The notes: generated by a model not told the origin, from the letters alone. Counted from the first letter of the stretch, positions 31,803 to 41,426 are shown. The stretch is 64,000 bases of DNA from Kribbella pittospori (GCF_004331465.1 NZ_SJKB01000005.1:372001-436000); one strand, 5' to 3'. Program-made: numbers and translations.

Positions 31803-33452
31803 TCAGTTCGCACTTGCCTTCCGCAGGACCGGTGCTCCGGCGGTTCCGGCGACCGCGACCAGGACCAGTCCGACCACGACCTGCCCGATCAGCAGGAAGA
31901 GGCCCGAGCTGCCCTCGGTGATGACCTTCCCACCGCTGAGTGCGAGTCCGCACAGTGCACCGAAGCCGACCACCGGCAGCCCGACTCCGACCACGGGTAT
32001 GAGGGCTGCGAGCCGCGAGGACCGCTCGATGACTCGCAGCGGCACTCCGGACCGACGCAGCGCGCGTGCCGGGGTCGCTTGGTCAAGCGCCGTACCGACC
32101 GCACCCGCCGCAGTCGAGGCGGCCACGGTCAGGAAGACCAGCGCCAGCAGAAGAGCTACGCCGATCCGCATGTCCTGGAAGGACGGGTCGTCGTCACCGG
32201 AGGGCATGAACACCGAGATGAATCCGGTCACGAAGCCGCTCAGCACAAGCGCAGCGACCGGGCGGAACGCTCCCTTCGGGTCATCGACGAGCCGTCGGCC
32301 GGCCAGCAGCGCCACCGGGCCGTTGGCCAGGTTCGCCAGCGTCTTGCCGATCAACTGCACCGCCCACGGTCCCATCACCCGTACGGCGAGCGCGGCGAAT
32401 CCGATCCCGATCAGCAGCGGCACGACGGCCGCCTGCATGCCGTAGGCAGCGAGGATGATCGGACCGATGGCCAGCAGCCCCAGCCGCAGCGCACTGGTCG
32501 CCTTACGAGTCTGACCGCGTACGACGCCCAGCGGCGTGATGCTGACCCGGCCGAGGCCGATCAGCGCGCTGATGACCGACAGGACAGGTACGGCGGCCAG
32601 CACGATCAGCACGTTCCACCAGCTCGCGGTGATGTCGTGCACGTACCAGCGCCCGCCACCGAGTGGAATGCGAGCGATGAACGGGGTCAGCACGGTGTAA
32701 CCGACCAGTCCGACAACAGCGCCGGCCAGACCGAGCACGGCCTGCTCGACAGCGCTCAGCCAAAGCACCTGAGTCCTGGTAGCTCCGGCCAAGCGCAGTG
32801 CGGCCAGCCGATGCTCGCGGCGCTTGGCTGCCACGCCGGCCGCCTGGCCGACGAGGCTCAGGATCGGGAACAGCACGAGGATGATGCCGAACGCCACGGC
32901 GATGAGCAGTCCGAACATCCGACTGTCCATCACGTCCTCGTTCCAGCTGCTCATGTACTGCGGGTGCTCGTCCGGACTGATCGAGTCGACGCCACGGATG
33001 ACGATGAACTCCTCCGGCGAGGACAGGCCCTTGTCGCTGATCACTCCGGTCGGCTGCGCGACGCCGTACTGCTTGCTGAGGCTGGACCAGCGCTTGGCGA
33101 CCTCGGGTGAGACGAAGACCTCGCCCGGCTTGGGTGTGTGGTCGAGTCCGGGTGGCGGTGGGAGTTCGTTCTGGTGCAGTGTGGCGAGGTCGAGGCGGAT
33201 CATCGGGTGGCCGTCGACCCGTTCGCGGTCAGTCTGGTCGATGGCACCGATCGCTGTCCCCGGGTCGGCGTGATCCGCACTCCGCCAGCCGATCCGGTCG
33301 GAGCGGTGGGCCAGGCCGAGAGAGCCGGCGATCAGGAACGTGACCAGCAGGGCCACGACAGCGGTCGCGCCCAGGGCGGCGAGGTTGGCTGCCCGTCCGC
33401 CGGGACCCGGTCGGCGGACGAACCGCAGGCCGAGATCGGTCATCGGGTTCAT
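31803..33452 (-). CDS. FtsX-like ABC exporter permease
   Basis: 549-aa membrane protein of the MacB/FtsX type with long extracytoplasmic segments. Hydrophobic helices: near the N-terminus (about 27-48), a central set (about 178-205, 233-262, 290-315) and a C-terminal set (about 400-430, 450-475, 495-545). The cytoplasmic loop KRREHRLAALRLAGATRTQV (about 209-228) is the FtsX coupling helix that contacts the ATPase. With its partner ATPase (ATGA overlap) it probably exports peptides, lipids or antibiotics. Substrate unknown. Confidence 0.88.
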   Translation of the reverse strand: MNPMTDLGLRFVRRPGPGGRAANLAALGATAVVALLVTFLIAGSLGLAHRSDRIGWRSADHADPGTAIGAIDQTDRERVDGHPMIRLDLATLHQNELPPPPGLDHTPKPGEVFVSPEVAKRWSSLSKQYGVAQPTGVISDKGLSSPEEFIVIRGVDSISPDEHPQYMSSWNEDVMDSRMFGLLIAVAFGIILVLFPILSLVGQAAGVAAKRREHRLAALRLAGATRTQVLWLSAVEQAVLGLAGAVVGLVGYTVLTPFIARIPLGGGRWYVHDITASWWNVLIVLAAVPVLSVISALIGLGRVSITPLGVVRGQTRKATSALRLGLLAIGPIILAAYGMQAAVVPLLIGIGFAALAVRVMGPWAVQLIGKTLANLANGPVALLAGRRLVDDPKGAFRPVAALVLSGFVTGFISVFMPSGDDDPSFQDMRIGVALLLALVFLTVAASTAAGAVGTALDQATPARALRRSGVPLRVIERSSRLAALIPVVGVGLPVVGFGALCGLALSGGKVITEGSSGLFLLIGQVVVGLVLVAVAGTAGAPVLRKASAN

Positions 33453-34159
33453 CGGTTCGCCCCCAGCGACTCGCTCACGCGGCCGTCGACGATCCGCAGC
33501 ACGCGGTGGCAGCGGGCGGCGACGGCGTTGTCGTGTGTGACCACAACGACCGCAGCGCCGCGGTATGTAGCTGCACCGACGAGCAGGTCGATGACCTGCG
33601 CACCGGTCGCCGCGTCCAGTGCACCGGTGGGCTCGTCGGCGAAGACCGCCTGCGGCTCGCCGACCAGCGCCCGCGCGATGGCGACGCGCTGCGCCTGGCC
33701 ACCGGAGAGCTCACCCGGGCGGCGGCCCACCTCCGCGGCCAGCCCGACCTGGGCGAGCATCGTGCGCGCCCGGCCGACAGCCTCGCGTCGGCTCATGCCG
33801 TCCACCATCAGCGGCAGCGCCACGTTCTCGTCGGCGGGGAGCTCGGCCAGCAGTTGGTTGTCCTGGAAGACGAATCCGAGCCGACGGCGGCGGAGCACAG
33901 TCCGCGCGGCGTCGTTGAGTTGGTCGACCCGTTCGCCGACCAGCCACACCTCACCCTCGTCTGGCGTGAGGATGCCGGCCAGTACGTGCAGCAGTGTGGT
34001 CTTGCCGTTGCCGCTCGGGCCCATGACGGCAAGGGCTTCGCCGGACCGTACGGCGACGTCCACGCCGGCCAGTCCGACGACATCTCCGTAGTACTTGACC
34101 AGGCCGTGGCCGCTGAGGACGATTTGCGGCTGCGTGGGTTGGGGACTCTGGAAGCTCAT
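33449..34159 (-). CDS. ABC exporter ATP-binding protein (LolD/MacB type)
   Basis: 236-aa ATPase: Walker A GPSGNGKTT (about 47-55; the usual Ser before Gly-Lys is Asn, and Thr follows Lys), Q-loop VFQDNQLLAEL, signature LSGGQAQR, Walker B VFADEPTGALD and H-loop VVTHD. The MacB-like order and LAELPADENVALPL segment fit exporters. It overlaps the FtsX-like permease by four bases, giving a two-gene exporter. Confidence 0.93.
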   Translation of the reverse strand: MSFQSPQPTQPQIVLSGHGLVKYYGDVVGLAGVDVAVRSGEALAVMGPSGNGKTTLLHVLAGILTPDEGEVWLVGERVDQLNDAARTVLRRRRLGFVFQDNQLLAELPADENVALPLMVDGMSRREAVGRARTMLAQVGLAAEVGRRPGELSGGQAQRVAIARALVGEPQAVFADEPTGALDAATGAQVIDLLVGAATYRGAAVVVVTHDNAVAARCHRVLRIVDGRVSESLGANR

Positions 34160-34267
34160 ACCCCAGAGCCTTTCGCGGACGTCGGCGGACTTCGTCGGCC
34201 TGCGGACCGGTCTTGCCGTCGCCTTCAGGCCTCCTTCGTCACCGCCACGTAGTACTGGAGTCGTACG

Positions 34268-35323
34268 TCACTCGGTCCGGAAGGCTGACGGGTAGGCGTC
34301 GCGGTAGCTGGGGATGGCGCCGGCTGGGGTGTCGACGCTCTGGGCGTTGAGCATCGCGTGCACGATCGCCCGGGACAGCGTGCGGGACCCGGCTGCGAAG
34401 ACCGTCTCCAGCTGCCCGAGTGCGGTCGGGTCGGTGACGCTCAGCCGCGCCCGGTCGTCGTCAGGGATGCGGGTCGACAGGGCGAAGATGCTGTCGCCGT
34501 CGACCAGCGTGTGGATCGGATCGAGTGCCCGGGCGAGCCCGTCGTGCGCCACCATCGCCATCCGCTTCGCCGCCGCCTTCTCGAGCGGTACGTCGGTCGC
34601 CACGACGGCGATCACCGTGTTCATCGGCGGACCGGGGATCAGGTTGCGTCCGGGCGCGGCCGGCGGTGGTGCCTCGGTCGGCGTCCGCAGGTGGGTGAAC
34701 TCGGTGCCGATGCCGTAGCGGGCGCCGTACAGGTTGCCGTCGGCGTCGACGGTCGAGCCGGCCGCGTTCACGATCACCAGCGCGCCGACCGTCGTACCGT
34801 CGTCGAGCCGGACGCTGGTCGAGCCGACGCCGCCCTTCAACGACCGGGCTCGCGCGCCCGCGCCGGCGCCATGATTGCCTAGGGCAACCGGTCCGTCGGC
34901 AGCGGCAGCGATCGCGTCGGCACCCCAGGACGGTTCGGGCCGGGCGCGGAAGTCGCCGCCGCGGCCGAGGTCGAAGATCACCGCGGTCGGGACGATCGGG
35001 ACCACCTCGTTGTCGCCGAGCCCGACCCGCACTCCCTCGCCACGTTCCTCCAGCCAGCGCATCACGCTGCCGGCCGTGTCGAGACCGTAGGCGCTGCCAC
35101 CGGTGAGGACGATCGCGTTCACACCGGCGTTCGAGTTCACCGGGTCGAGCAGGTCCGTCTCGCGTGTGCCGGGTGCGCCGCCGCGGACGTCGACACCGGC
35201 CACCGCCGTACCGGGAACGTGGACGACCGTCGTACCGGTCAGGTACGGCGCGTCGACGCGCTCGACCTGGCCGACGAGAACCCCAGGGACATCGGTGATC
35301 GCATTGTGCGGACCAGGCTGCAT
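34268..35323 (-). CDS. P1 family peptidase (DmpA / L-aminopeptidase-D-esterase-like)
   Basis: 351-aa self-processing N-terminal-nucleophile-type hydrolase. Typical segments: AITDVPGVLVGQ at the N-terminus, LTGGSAYGLDTAGSVMRWLE, PTAVIFDLGRGGD, and the cleavage-zone region SLKGGVGSTSVRLDDGTTVG (about 198-217). In DmpA the chain is cut to form a Ser nucleophile; here Ser/Thr candidates are in GVGSTS. It hydrolyses peptide amides or beta-peptides. The ATG at 35323 is preceded by AGGAT; an upstream in-frame reading extends over the promoter and DUF2087 gene and is rejected. Confidence 0.9.
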   Translation of the reverse strand: MQPGPHNAITDVPGVLVGQVERVDAPYLTGTTVVHVPGTAVAGVDVRGGAPGTRETDLLDPVNSNAGVNAIVLTGGSAYGLDTAGSVMRWLEERGEGVRVGLGDNEVVPIVPTAVIFDLGRGGDFRARPEPSWGADAIAAAADGPVALGNHGAGAGARARSLKGGVGSTSVRLDDGTTVGALVIVNAAGSTVDADGNLYGARYGIGTEFTHLRTPTEAPPPAAPGRNLIPGPPMNTVIAVVATDVPLEKAAAKRMAMVAHDGLARALDPIHTLVDGDSIFALSTRIPDDDRARLSVTDPTALGQLETVFAAGSRTLSRAIVHAMLNAQSVDTPAGAIPSYRDAYPSAFRTE

Positions 35324-35383
35324 GACCCAGATCCTGTCACGGGGCCGGTCGACACGGCGGCGAAATCGGGTTGCGGCCGAGAT

Positions 35384-35396
35384 TAGCGTGGAAGGC
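35384..35396 (+). promoter_or_regulatory. Leaderless -10 for the DUF2087 gene
   Basis: TAGCGT (35384-35389) plus seven bases (GGAAGGC) precede the ATG at 35397. This matches the TANNNT-N7-ATG layout seen at several other genes of the window. No -35 box is obvious. Confidence 0.5.
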
Positions 35397-35906
35397 ATGA
35401 ACGCCGACCAACTCTGTGGACTCCTGGCCGAACCGTCGAGGCTGCGGACGTACTCCGCCGTCGTCCTCGGCGCCACCACCGCGGATGAGGTTGCCGGGAG
35501 CACCGGACTGGCTCAGCCGGTCGTCGTCAAGGCCCTGCAGCGGTTGTTCAAGGGTGGCCTGGTCACGGCCGACGGTGATCGTCTGCAGGCGGACGAGTCG
35601 GCCTTCAAGGACGCGGTCCGCGAGAGCCGTCCGGAGTGGGTGCCGCTCGATCCCGATCCGGAGCGGGACGCCGTCCTGAAGTCGTTCATCCGCGACGGCC
35701 GGCTGACGCACTTCCCGACGTTCCCGGACAAGTTCCGGATCGTGCTGGAGCATCTCGTGACGAGCTTCGAGCCCGGGCGCAGCTACCCGGAGTCCGAGGT
35801 CAACGAGATCCTCAACCGCTGGCACCCGGACCACGCCGCGCTCCGCCGCGAACTGGTCGACGCGCGCCTGCTCAGCCGCACGGACAGCATCTACACGCGG
35901 ACCTGA
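35397..35906 (+). CDS. DUF2087 domain protein with ArsR-like N-terminus
   Basis: 169 aa. Residues about 1-60 (MNADQLCGLLAEPSRLRTYS, then AGSTGLAQPVVVKALQRLFK) look like a winged-helix DNA-binding module. The rest is DUF2087: IRDGRLTHFPTFPDKFRIVL then FEPGRSYPESEVNEILNRWH and RRELVDARLLSRT. Such proteins are predicted DNA-binding regulators; the target is unknown. Divergent from the P1 peptidase (73-bp spacer). Its stop abuts the stop of the convergent CoA-ligase gene. Confidence 0.88.
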   Translation: MNADQLCGLLAEPSRLRTYSAVVLGATTADEVAGSTGLAQPVVVKALQRLFKGGLVTADGDRLQADESAFKDAVRESRPEWVPLDPDPERDAVLKSFIRDGRLTHFPTFPDKFRIVLEHLVTSFEPGRSYPESEVNEILNRWHPDHAALRRELVDARLLSRTDSIYTRT

Positions 35907-38606
35907 TCAGGTCAGGCGACGGGCCGGCGCGTCCTGGCGGGGCTTCTCGTTCGGGGCGATGCGGATCGTGGTGTCCAGGACCGTGGCGCCCTCGGCGGCG
36001 GCCAGCACCGACCGCAGGTCAAGGCGCACGACCTCTTCCAGATCGAGCGTCAGCCGGGATACCCGGTGCAGCAGGTTCTCGATCGCGGCGATGTCGACCG
36101 GGTCGGAGCCGCGGTAGCCGTACAGCAGCGGCGCCGCGCGAACCTCGCGGACCATCTCCGCAGCATCGCGCGTCGTCAGCGGCGGCATCCGGTACGAGCG
36201 GTCGCCGAGCAGGTCGGTCGCGACGCCGGACAGGCCGAACGTCACCACCGGTCCGAACGACACGTCCTCGAGCGCGGAGATGACCACGGGTACGCCGGGT
36301 GGCGCCATCTTCTGTACGACGAACTGGGCCCGGCCCGGATCCGCGGCGACCCCGAACATCTGCGTCATCTCGGCCCAGGCCGCGCGCATGTCGTCCTCGT
36401 CGTGGATGTGCCGCCAGATGTCGGCCAGGTCCGGTCGCATCCGCCACTGCTCCGCGGTCGCCTTCAGGATCACCTCGAACCCGAGATCCGCCGCCCGTGC
36501 CACCGCCTCGTCCGCGCTCAGCACCGGGAACGCCGGCAGCACGTTGATCCCGTAGAAGCTGAGCAGTCGCTGCCGGTCCGCATCGTCCAGGTCGGCGCCA
36601 CTCGGATGCCGCTGCAGGAACTCGGCGACGAAGTCCTCGGCCCCAGGAGTGTCCACGTCCGGCAGGTCCGGGATCCGGCTGTCGGACCGCCGCCGCCATT
36701 CGCCGTACTGCGTCGCCTTCGCCAGCGCACCCACCGCGTACTGCGGATTGAGGAACGACGGGATCGACCCGCGGGCCGCACCGCCGTGCTCATCCGGGAC
36801 GCGAAGCTCCTCGGGCACACTGCGCGACGCGAGGAACGTGGAGACCACGGGCTTGTCCGATCCGGCTGCGGCTGCCGCGAGGACCTGCGCGACCTCGGCG
36901 CCGTTCGACTGCACCGGCGGCGTGTAGATCACCACGACTGAGTCCACCCGGTCGTCGTCGAATACCTCCGACAGCGCTACCCCGAAGTCCTCCGCGGTCG
37001 CGTCCGCACTGAGGTTGCGCGGCTCCCCCGCGACGTCCAAGCCACAACCCGCCATCGTGTCCAGCGCGAGAAGAGTCAGGGCGTCGGAGTTGCTGACGAT
37101 CGCGACCCGGCGGCCCTTCGGCAACGGCTGGTGGGCCAGCAGTTGGGCGACGTCGAACAGTTCGCCGGTGGTGTCGACGCCGATCAGGCCGCTCTGCCGG
37201 AACAGCGATTCGATCGTGGCGGCCGGCAACTGACTGCGCCTGACCATCTGGCCCAGCGGTACACCTTGGGTGGCGCGACCGGACTTCAGCGCGATCACCG
37301 GCTTGCGGCGGGCCAGCCGGCGCGCGACCCGGCTGAACTTGCGCGGGTTGCCCAGCGACTCCAGGTACAGCAGCACGACCTCGGTCGCCTCGTCGGAGTA
37401 CCAGAACTGCATCAGGTCGTTGCCCGACACATCGGCCCGGTTGCCGGCCGAGACGAAGGTCGACAACCCCAGGCCACGGCCGACCATGTCGGCCAGGATC
37501 GGTACGCCGAGCGCACCCGACTGGCAGAAGAACGCGACCCGGCCCTTGCTCGGCATCAGCGGTGACAGCGTCGCGTTCAGCGACACCCCGGGTGCGGTGT
37601 TGATCAGACCGAGCGCGTTCGGCCCGATCACCCGCATCCCGTAGGACCGGGCCAGACCGACCAGGTACCGCTGCCGCTTCCGGCCTTCGCCACCGATCTC
37701 GGCGAACCCACTCGACACCACCACCAGCCCGCGCACGCCCTTGGCGGCACAGTCCAGTACGACGTCCGCCACCAACTCGGCGCGTACGGCGACCACCGCG
37801 AGGTCGACCGTGCCGTCCACGTCCCGGATCGTCGGGTACGCCGGGACGCCCTCGATCTCGGTGGCCTTGGTGTCGGTGTTGACGGCGTACAAACGGCCAG
37901 GGAATCCGCCGTCGCGCACGTTGCGCAGCAGCGCGTTCCCGATCGTGCCCTCGCGCCGGCTCGCACCGATCACCGCGACCGCGTTCGGCGTCAGCAGCCG
38001 CGCGATCGACAGTGCCTCGGAGCGCTGCTCGCGGGCCTGCATCACGCCGAACGAGGTGTCGGTCGGCGCGATGTCGAACTCGACCACGATCACGCCGTCC
38101 TCGAACTCCCGGGCGACCTTGTAGCCGGCCTCGGCGAAGACGGTGATCATCTTCCGGTTGTCCGGCAGCACCTCGGCGACGAACCGGTGGATGCCGTTCT
38201 CGCGGGCCGCCTGGGCCAGGTGCTCGAGAAGCAGCTGCCCGAGGCCGCGGCCCTGGTGCGCGTCCTCGATCAGGAAGGCGACCTCCGCGGTGTGCCGGCC
38301 GGTCCGCTCGTACCGCCCGACGCCGATCATCTCGTTACCAACGGTGACGATGAGTGCCAGCCGGTCGTGGTAGTCGACCTGCGTGAATCGCGCCACATCC
38401 CGGTCCGACAGCTGGGGGTACGGGGCGAAGAAGCGGTAATACTTCGATTGTTCGGACACGCGGGCGTAGAACGCCACCAGCAGGTCGGCGTCACTCGGAG
38501 TGATCGGCCGCAGATGCGCGGTAGCGCCGTCCCGGAGTACGACGTCCGCCTCGTAGCCGTCGGGGTATCCGGCCGGGTGGTGGAGGTCTTGCTCCGGCGG
38601 GGTCAC
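35907..38606 (-). CDS. GNAT / acyl-CoA synthetase (NDP-forming) fusion, Pat-like
   Basis: 899-aa fusion. N-terminal GNAT domain (about 25-180; LRPITPSDADLLVAFYARVS, acetyl-CoA loop EDAHQGRGLGQLLLEHL). Then a CoA-binding domain (about 205-300; AVIGASRREGTIGNALLRNV), succinyl-CoA-ligase-like flavodoxin domains (about 340-480; FFCQSGALGVPILADM) and a C-terminal ATP-grasp domain (about 670-880; FGPVVTFGLSGVATDLLGD). Relatives are protein lysine acetyltransferases that control acetyl-CoA synthetase; in E. coli the GNAT is at the C-terminus, here at the N-terminus, a layout common in actinobacteria. Start GTG at 38606. Confidence 0.9.
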   Translation of the reverse strand: MTPPEQDLHHPAGYPDGYEADVVLRDGATAHLRPITPSDADLLVAFYARVSEQSKYYRFFAPYPQLSDRDVARFTQVDYHDRLALIVTVGNEMIGVGRYERTGRHTAEVAFLIEDAHQGRGLGQLLLEHLAQAARENGIHRFVAEVLPDNRKMITVFAEAGYKVAREFEDGVIVVEFDIAPTDTSFGVMQAREQRSEALSIARLLTPNAVAVIGASRREGTIGNALLRNVRDGGFPGRLYAVNTDTKATEIEGVPAYPTIRDVDGTVDLAVVAVRAELVADVVLDCAAKGVRGLVVVSSGFAEIGGEGRKRQRYLVGLARSYGMRVIGPNALGLINTAPGVSLNATLSPLMPSKGRVAFFCQSGALGVPILADMVGRGLGLSTFVSAGNRADVSGNDLMQFWYSDEATEVVLLYLESLGNPRKFSRVARRLARRKPVIALKSGRATQGVPLGQMVRRSQLPAATIESLFRQSGLIGVDTTGELFDVAQLLAHQPLPKGRRVAIVSNSDALTLLALDTMAGCGLDVAGEPRNLSADATAEDFGVALSEVFDDDRVDSVVVIYTPPVQSNGAEVAQVLAAAAAGSDKPVVSTFLASRSVPEELRVPDEHGGAARGSIPSFLNPQYAVGALAKATQYGEWRRRSDSRIPDLPDVDTPGAEDFVAEFLQRHPSGADLDDADRQRLLSFYGINVLPAFPVLSADEAVARAADLGFEVILKATAEQWRMRPDLADIWRHIHDEDDMRAAWAEMTQMFGVAADPGRAQFVVQKMAPPGVPVVISALEDVSFGPVVTFGLSGVATDLLGDRSYRMPPLTTRDAAEMVREVRAAPLLYGYRGSDPVDIAAIENLLHRVSRLTLDLEEVVRLDLRSVLAAAEGATVLDTTIRIAPNEKPRQDAPARRLT

Positions 38607-38648
38607 CCGGTCAGCCTACTCAACCAGCCCGGTGGGAGGTCGTGCATT

Positions 38649-39698
38649 TTGATCGCGCGAATCGCGCCTGTGCTGGTGTTCCTGATCGCGGTGACCGTGA
38701 TCGCCGAGCTGGCCGACGAGGCCAAGGTGTTCGACGTCGCGGCCCGGGAGGCGGCCCACCTGGCCCGGGGCAAGGTCTGGCGGTTGTGGCTGCTCGTGAT
38801 CGTGCTCGCCACCGGGCTCACGATCGTGCTGTCCCTCGACACATGTGCGGTCCTGCTCACGCCGGTCGTGCTCGCGATGGCACGGCAACTCGACGTACCG
38901 CCGAAGCTGTTCGCGTTCACCACCGTTTGGCTGGCCGGGACCGCTTCGTTGTTACTCCCGGTGTCGAACCTGACGAACCTGCTCGCGCTGCATCAGTTCC
39001 GCAAGCTCGACGTCGAGTACCTGTCGGTGAGCTGGCGGCCGGCGATCGCCGCGATCGTGATCACGGTCGCCGTGCTCGCGGTTCTGTTCCACCGCGATCT
39101 CGGCCGGACGTACGTCGTACCGCCGACTCCGCACGTGGACGACAAGGTGCTGTTCTGGGGCTCGGCCGGTGTGTGCGTGCTGCTCGGACCGGCGTTCGTG
39201 TCCGGGATCGAGGTCGCGGTGCCTGCGAGCATCGCAGCGGTGGTGCTCGCCGTGCTGTTCGCGGTCCGGCGGCGCGCGACGCTCAGGTGGTCGTTGATCC
39301 CGGCGAAGCTCGTGGTCACCGTGGTCGTGCTGTTCACCGTCGTCGGGTTCCTCACCGACCACGGGCTGGAGGATCTGCTGAACCGGGTCGCCGGGACCAC
39401 GTCCGAGCTCCGGTTGAGCGCGACCGCGGCCCTCGGGGCGAACTTGGTCGACAATCTCCCGGCGTACCTGGCGATGGAGCCGGTCGCGTCGAACGACGCC
39501 CACCGGATGATGGCGCTGCTCATCGGCGTCAACTGCGGCTGCCTGCTGACCCTCTGGGGCTCCCTGGCCACCCTGCTGTGGCGAGCCCGCTGCGACGCCG
39601 CCCGCGTCGACATCACCTGGTGGTCGTTCCTGTGGCGCGGCCTGATCCTCACCCCTCTCGTCGTGTCGGGATCGGTGCTCGCGCTGAACGGTTTCTGA
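38649..39698 (+). CDS. ArsB/SLC13-type membrane permease
   Basis: 349-aa membrane protein with about ten helices. The segment VFDVAAREAAHLARGKVWRL, then LSLDTCAVLLTPVVLAMA and LLPVSNLTNLLALH are the two conserved reentrant regions of ArsB/NhaD-type ion transporters; the repeated unit near the C-terminus has ATAALGANLVDNLPAYLAM. It may extrude arsenite or another anion, but no arsR/arsC is beside it. The start is TTG at 38649 with GGGAGG nine bases upstream. A TTA leucine codon (38952-38954) is rare in such DNA and may make translation depend on a bldA-type tRNA. Confidence 0.82.
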   Translation: MIARIAPVLVFLIAVTVIAELADEAKVFDVAAREAAHLARGKVWRLWLLVIVLATGLTIVLSLDTCAVLLTPVVLAMARQLDVPPKLFAFTTVWLAGTASLLLPVSNLTNLLALHQFRKLDVEYLSVSWRPAIAAIVITVAVLAVLFHRDLGRTYVVPPTPHVDDKVLFWGSAGVCVLLGPAFVSGIEVAVPASIAAVVLAVLFAVRRRATLRWSLIPAKLVVTVVVLFTVVGFLTDHGLEDLLNRVAGTTSELRLSATAALGANLVDNLPAYLAMEPVASNDAHRMMALLIGVNCGCLLTLWGSLATLLWRARCDAARVDITWWSFLWRGLILTPLVVSGSVLALNGF

Positions 39699-39703
39699 CT
39701 GGG

Positions 39704-39716
39704 TAATGTGCGGGAC
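39704..39716 (+). promoter_or_regulatory. Leaderless -10 for the acyl-CoA synthetase gene
   Basis: TAATGT (39704-39709) is followed by seven bases and the ATG at 39717. It overlaps the last codons' downstream spacer of the ArsB-like gene (18 bp). The same layout is seen at 1356, 35384, 42222 and 53138. Confidence 0.55.
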
Positions 39717-41426
39717 ATGGCGACGGAGCGCAGTACTGCGGACGTGACGCGGGAGTTTCGGGCGGCGCGGGACTTTCTGGTGGCGCATCGGGAGGACTAC
39801 GAGACGGCGTACCGGGACTTCAGTTGGCCGCGGTTCGAGCGGTTCAACTGGGCGCGGGACTGGTTCGACGCGCTGGCGATCGAGCAGCCCGAGGTGGACG
39901 CGCTGACCATCGTCGAGGAGGACGGCGAGGTCAACTCACGGACGTACGCCGAGATGGCCGAGCAGTCCCGCAAGGTGGCCGGCTGGCTCACCGAGGCCGG
40001 TCTGAAGCCGGGCGACCGGGTGCTGATCGTGCTCGGCAACACCGTCCCGCTCTGGGAGATCATGCTCGGCTGCATCCGGGCCGGCGCCGTCATGATCCCC
40101 GCCACCACGCTGCTCACCGACGCCGACCTGGCGGACCGGATCGCCCGGGGCAATGTCCGAGCAGTCGTGACCAGCAGCGCGGAGGCCGGCCGGTACGACG
40201 GTATCGCCGACCACTGCATCCGCGTCGCCGTCGGCGCACCGGTCGAGGGCTGGCTGCAGTACGACGACGCGGCGGCGTACGACGGACCGGTCCCCGAGGT
40301 CGACACCGCGGCCGACGACTCGCTGCTGCTCTACTTCACCTCGGGTACGACGAGCCAGCCCAAGCTGGTCGAGCACACCCAGGTCAGCTACCCGGTCGGT
40401 CACCTGTCGACGATGTACTGGATCGGGCTTCAGCCCGGAGACGTGCACCTCAACGTCTCCTCCCCCGGCTGGGCGAAGCACTCCTGGAGCAACGTCTTCG
40501 CGCCCTGGAACGCCGGCGCGACCGTGTTCCTGTACAACTACACCCGCTTCGACGCCGAGAAGATGCTGCGAGTCCTGCAGACGTACGGCGTGACCACCTT
40601 CTGCGCGCCGCCAACGGTCTGGCGGATGCTGATCCAGGCCGACCTGTCCGCGGTCAAGGTGCAGATCCGCGAGTGCATCTCCGCGGGCGAGCCGCTCAAC
40701 CCCGAGGTGATCGAGCAGGTCCGGACCGCCTGGGACATCACCATCCGGGACGGATACGGCCAGACCGAGACGACCGCGCAGATCGGCAACCCGCCCGGTC
40801 AGCCGGTCAAGCTCGGCTCGATGGGGCGCCCGCTGCCCGGCTACAGCATCGCGCTGATCGACCCGGCCACCGACGAGATCGGCGACGACGGCGAGATCTC
40901 CATCGAACTGGCGCCCGCACCGGTCCCGCTGATGCGCGGCTACCGCGATGCCCGGGAGCTGACCGACGAGGTGATGCGTGGCGGCTACTACCACACCGGA
41001 GACGTCGCGAGCCGGGACGAGGACGGCTACATCACCTACGTCGGGCGGTCCGATGACGTGTTCAAGGCCAGCGACTACCGGATCTCGCCGTTCGAGCTGG
41101 AGTCAGTGCTGATCGAGCATCCGGCCGTCGCCGAGGCGGCCGTCGTACCGTCGCCGGATCCGGTCCGGCTCGCGGTGCCCAAGGCGTACGTCGTACTGGC
41201 CGCCGGGCATCAGCCGTCGCGGGAGCTGGCCGGCGAGATCCTGCAGTTCTGCCGCGAGCACCTGGCGCCGTACAAGCGGATCCGGCGGATCGAGTTCGCC
41301 GAGCTGCCGAAGACGATCTCAGGCAAGATCCGGCGGGTCGAGCTGCGCGCGGACGAGGCGTCGAAGGTGGAGAGCGGATCCGGCAGCGAGCACACGTACG
41401 ACGAGGCCGACTTCAAGGAAGGGTGA
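39717..41426 (+). CDS. AMP-forming acyl-CoA synthetase
   Basis: 569-aa adenylate-forming enzyme. ATP/phosphate loop LLYFTSGTTSQPKLVEHT (about 204-221), A5 motif DGYGQTETT (about 346-354), A7 TGDVASRDEDGYITYVGRSD and A10 PKTISGKIRRVEL, with Lys about 542 as the adenylation-step lysine. The family resembles medium-chain/benzoate-type ligases (MACS). It converts a carboxylic acid, ATP and CoA to acyl-CoA; the acid is unknown. An in-frame GTG at 39708 is possible, but the leaderless ATG is favoured by the -10 spacing. Confidence 0.9.
   Translation: MATERSTADVTREFRAARDFLVAHREDYETAYRDFSWPRFERFNWARDWFDALAIEQPEVDALTIVEEDGEVNSRTYAEMAEQSRKVAGWLTEAGLKPGDRVLIVLGNTVPLWEIMLGCIRAGAVMIPATTLLTDADLADRIARGNVRAVVTSSAEAGRYDGIADHCIRVAVGAPVEGWLQYDDAAAYDGPVPEVDTAADDSLLLYFTSGTTSQPKLVEHTQVSYPVGHLSTMYWIGLQPGDVHLNVSSPGWAKHSWSNVFAPWNAGATVFLYNYTRFDAEKMLRVLQTYGVTTFCAPPTVWRMLIQADLSAVKVQIRECISAGEPLNPEVIEQVRTAWDITIRDGYGQTETTAQIGNPPGQPVKLGSMGRPLPGYSIALIDPATDEIGDDGEISIELAPAPVPLMRGYRDARELTDEVMRGGYYHTGDVASRDEDGYITYVGRSDDVFKASDYRISPFELESVLIEHPAVAEAAVVPSPDPVRLAVPKAYVVLAAGHQPSRELAGEILQFCREHLAPYKRIRRIEFAELPKTISGKIRRVELRADEASKVESGSGSEHTYDEADFKEG

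Noticed and set aside
34160..34267. Tiny ORF between the P1 peptidase and ABC ATPase genes
   Set aside because: A GTG overlapping the P1 stop gives only ten codons with no motif; taken as chance.
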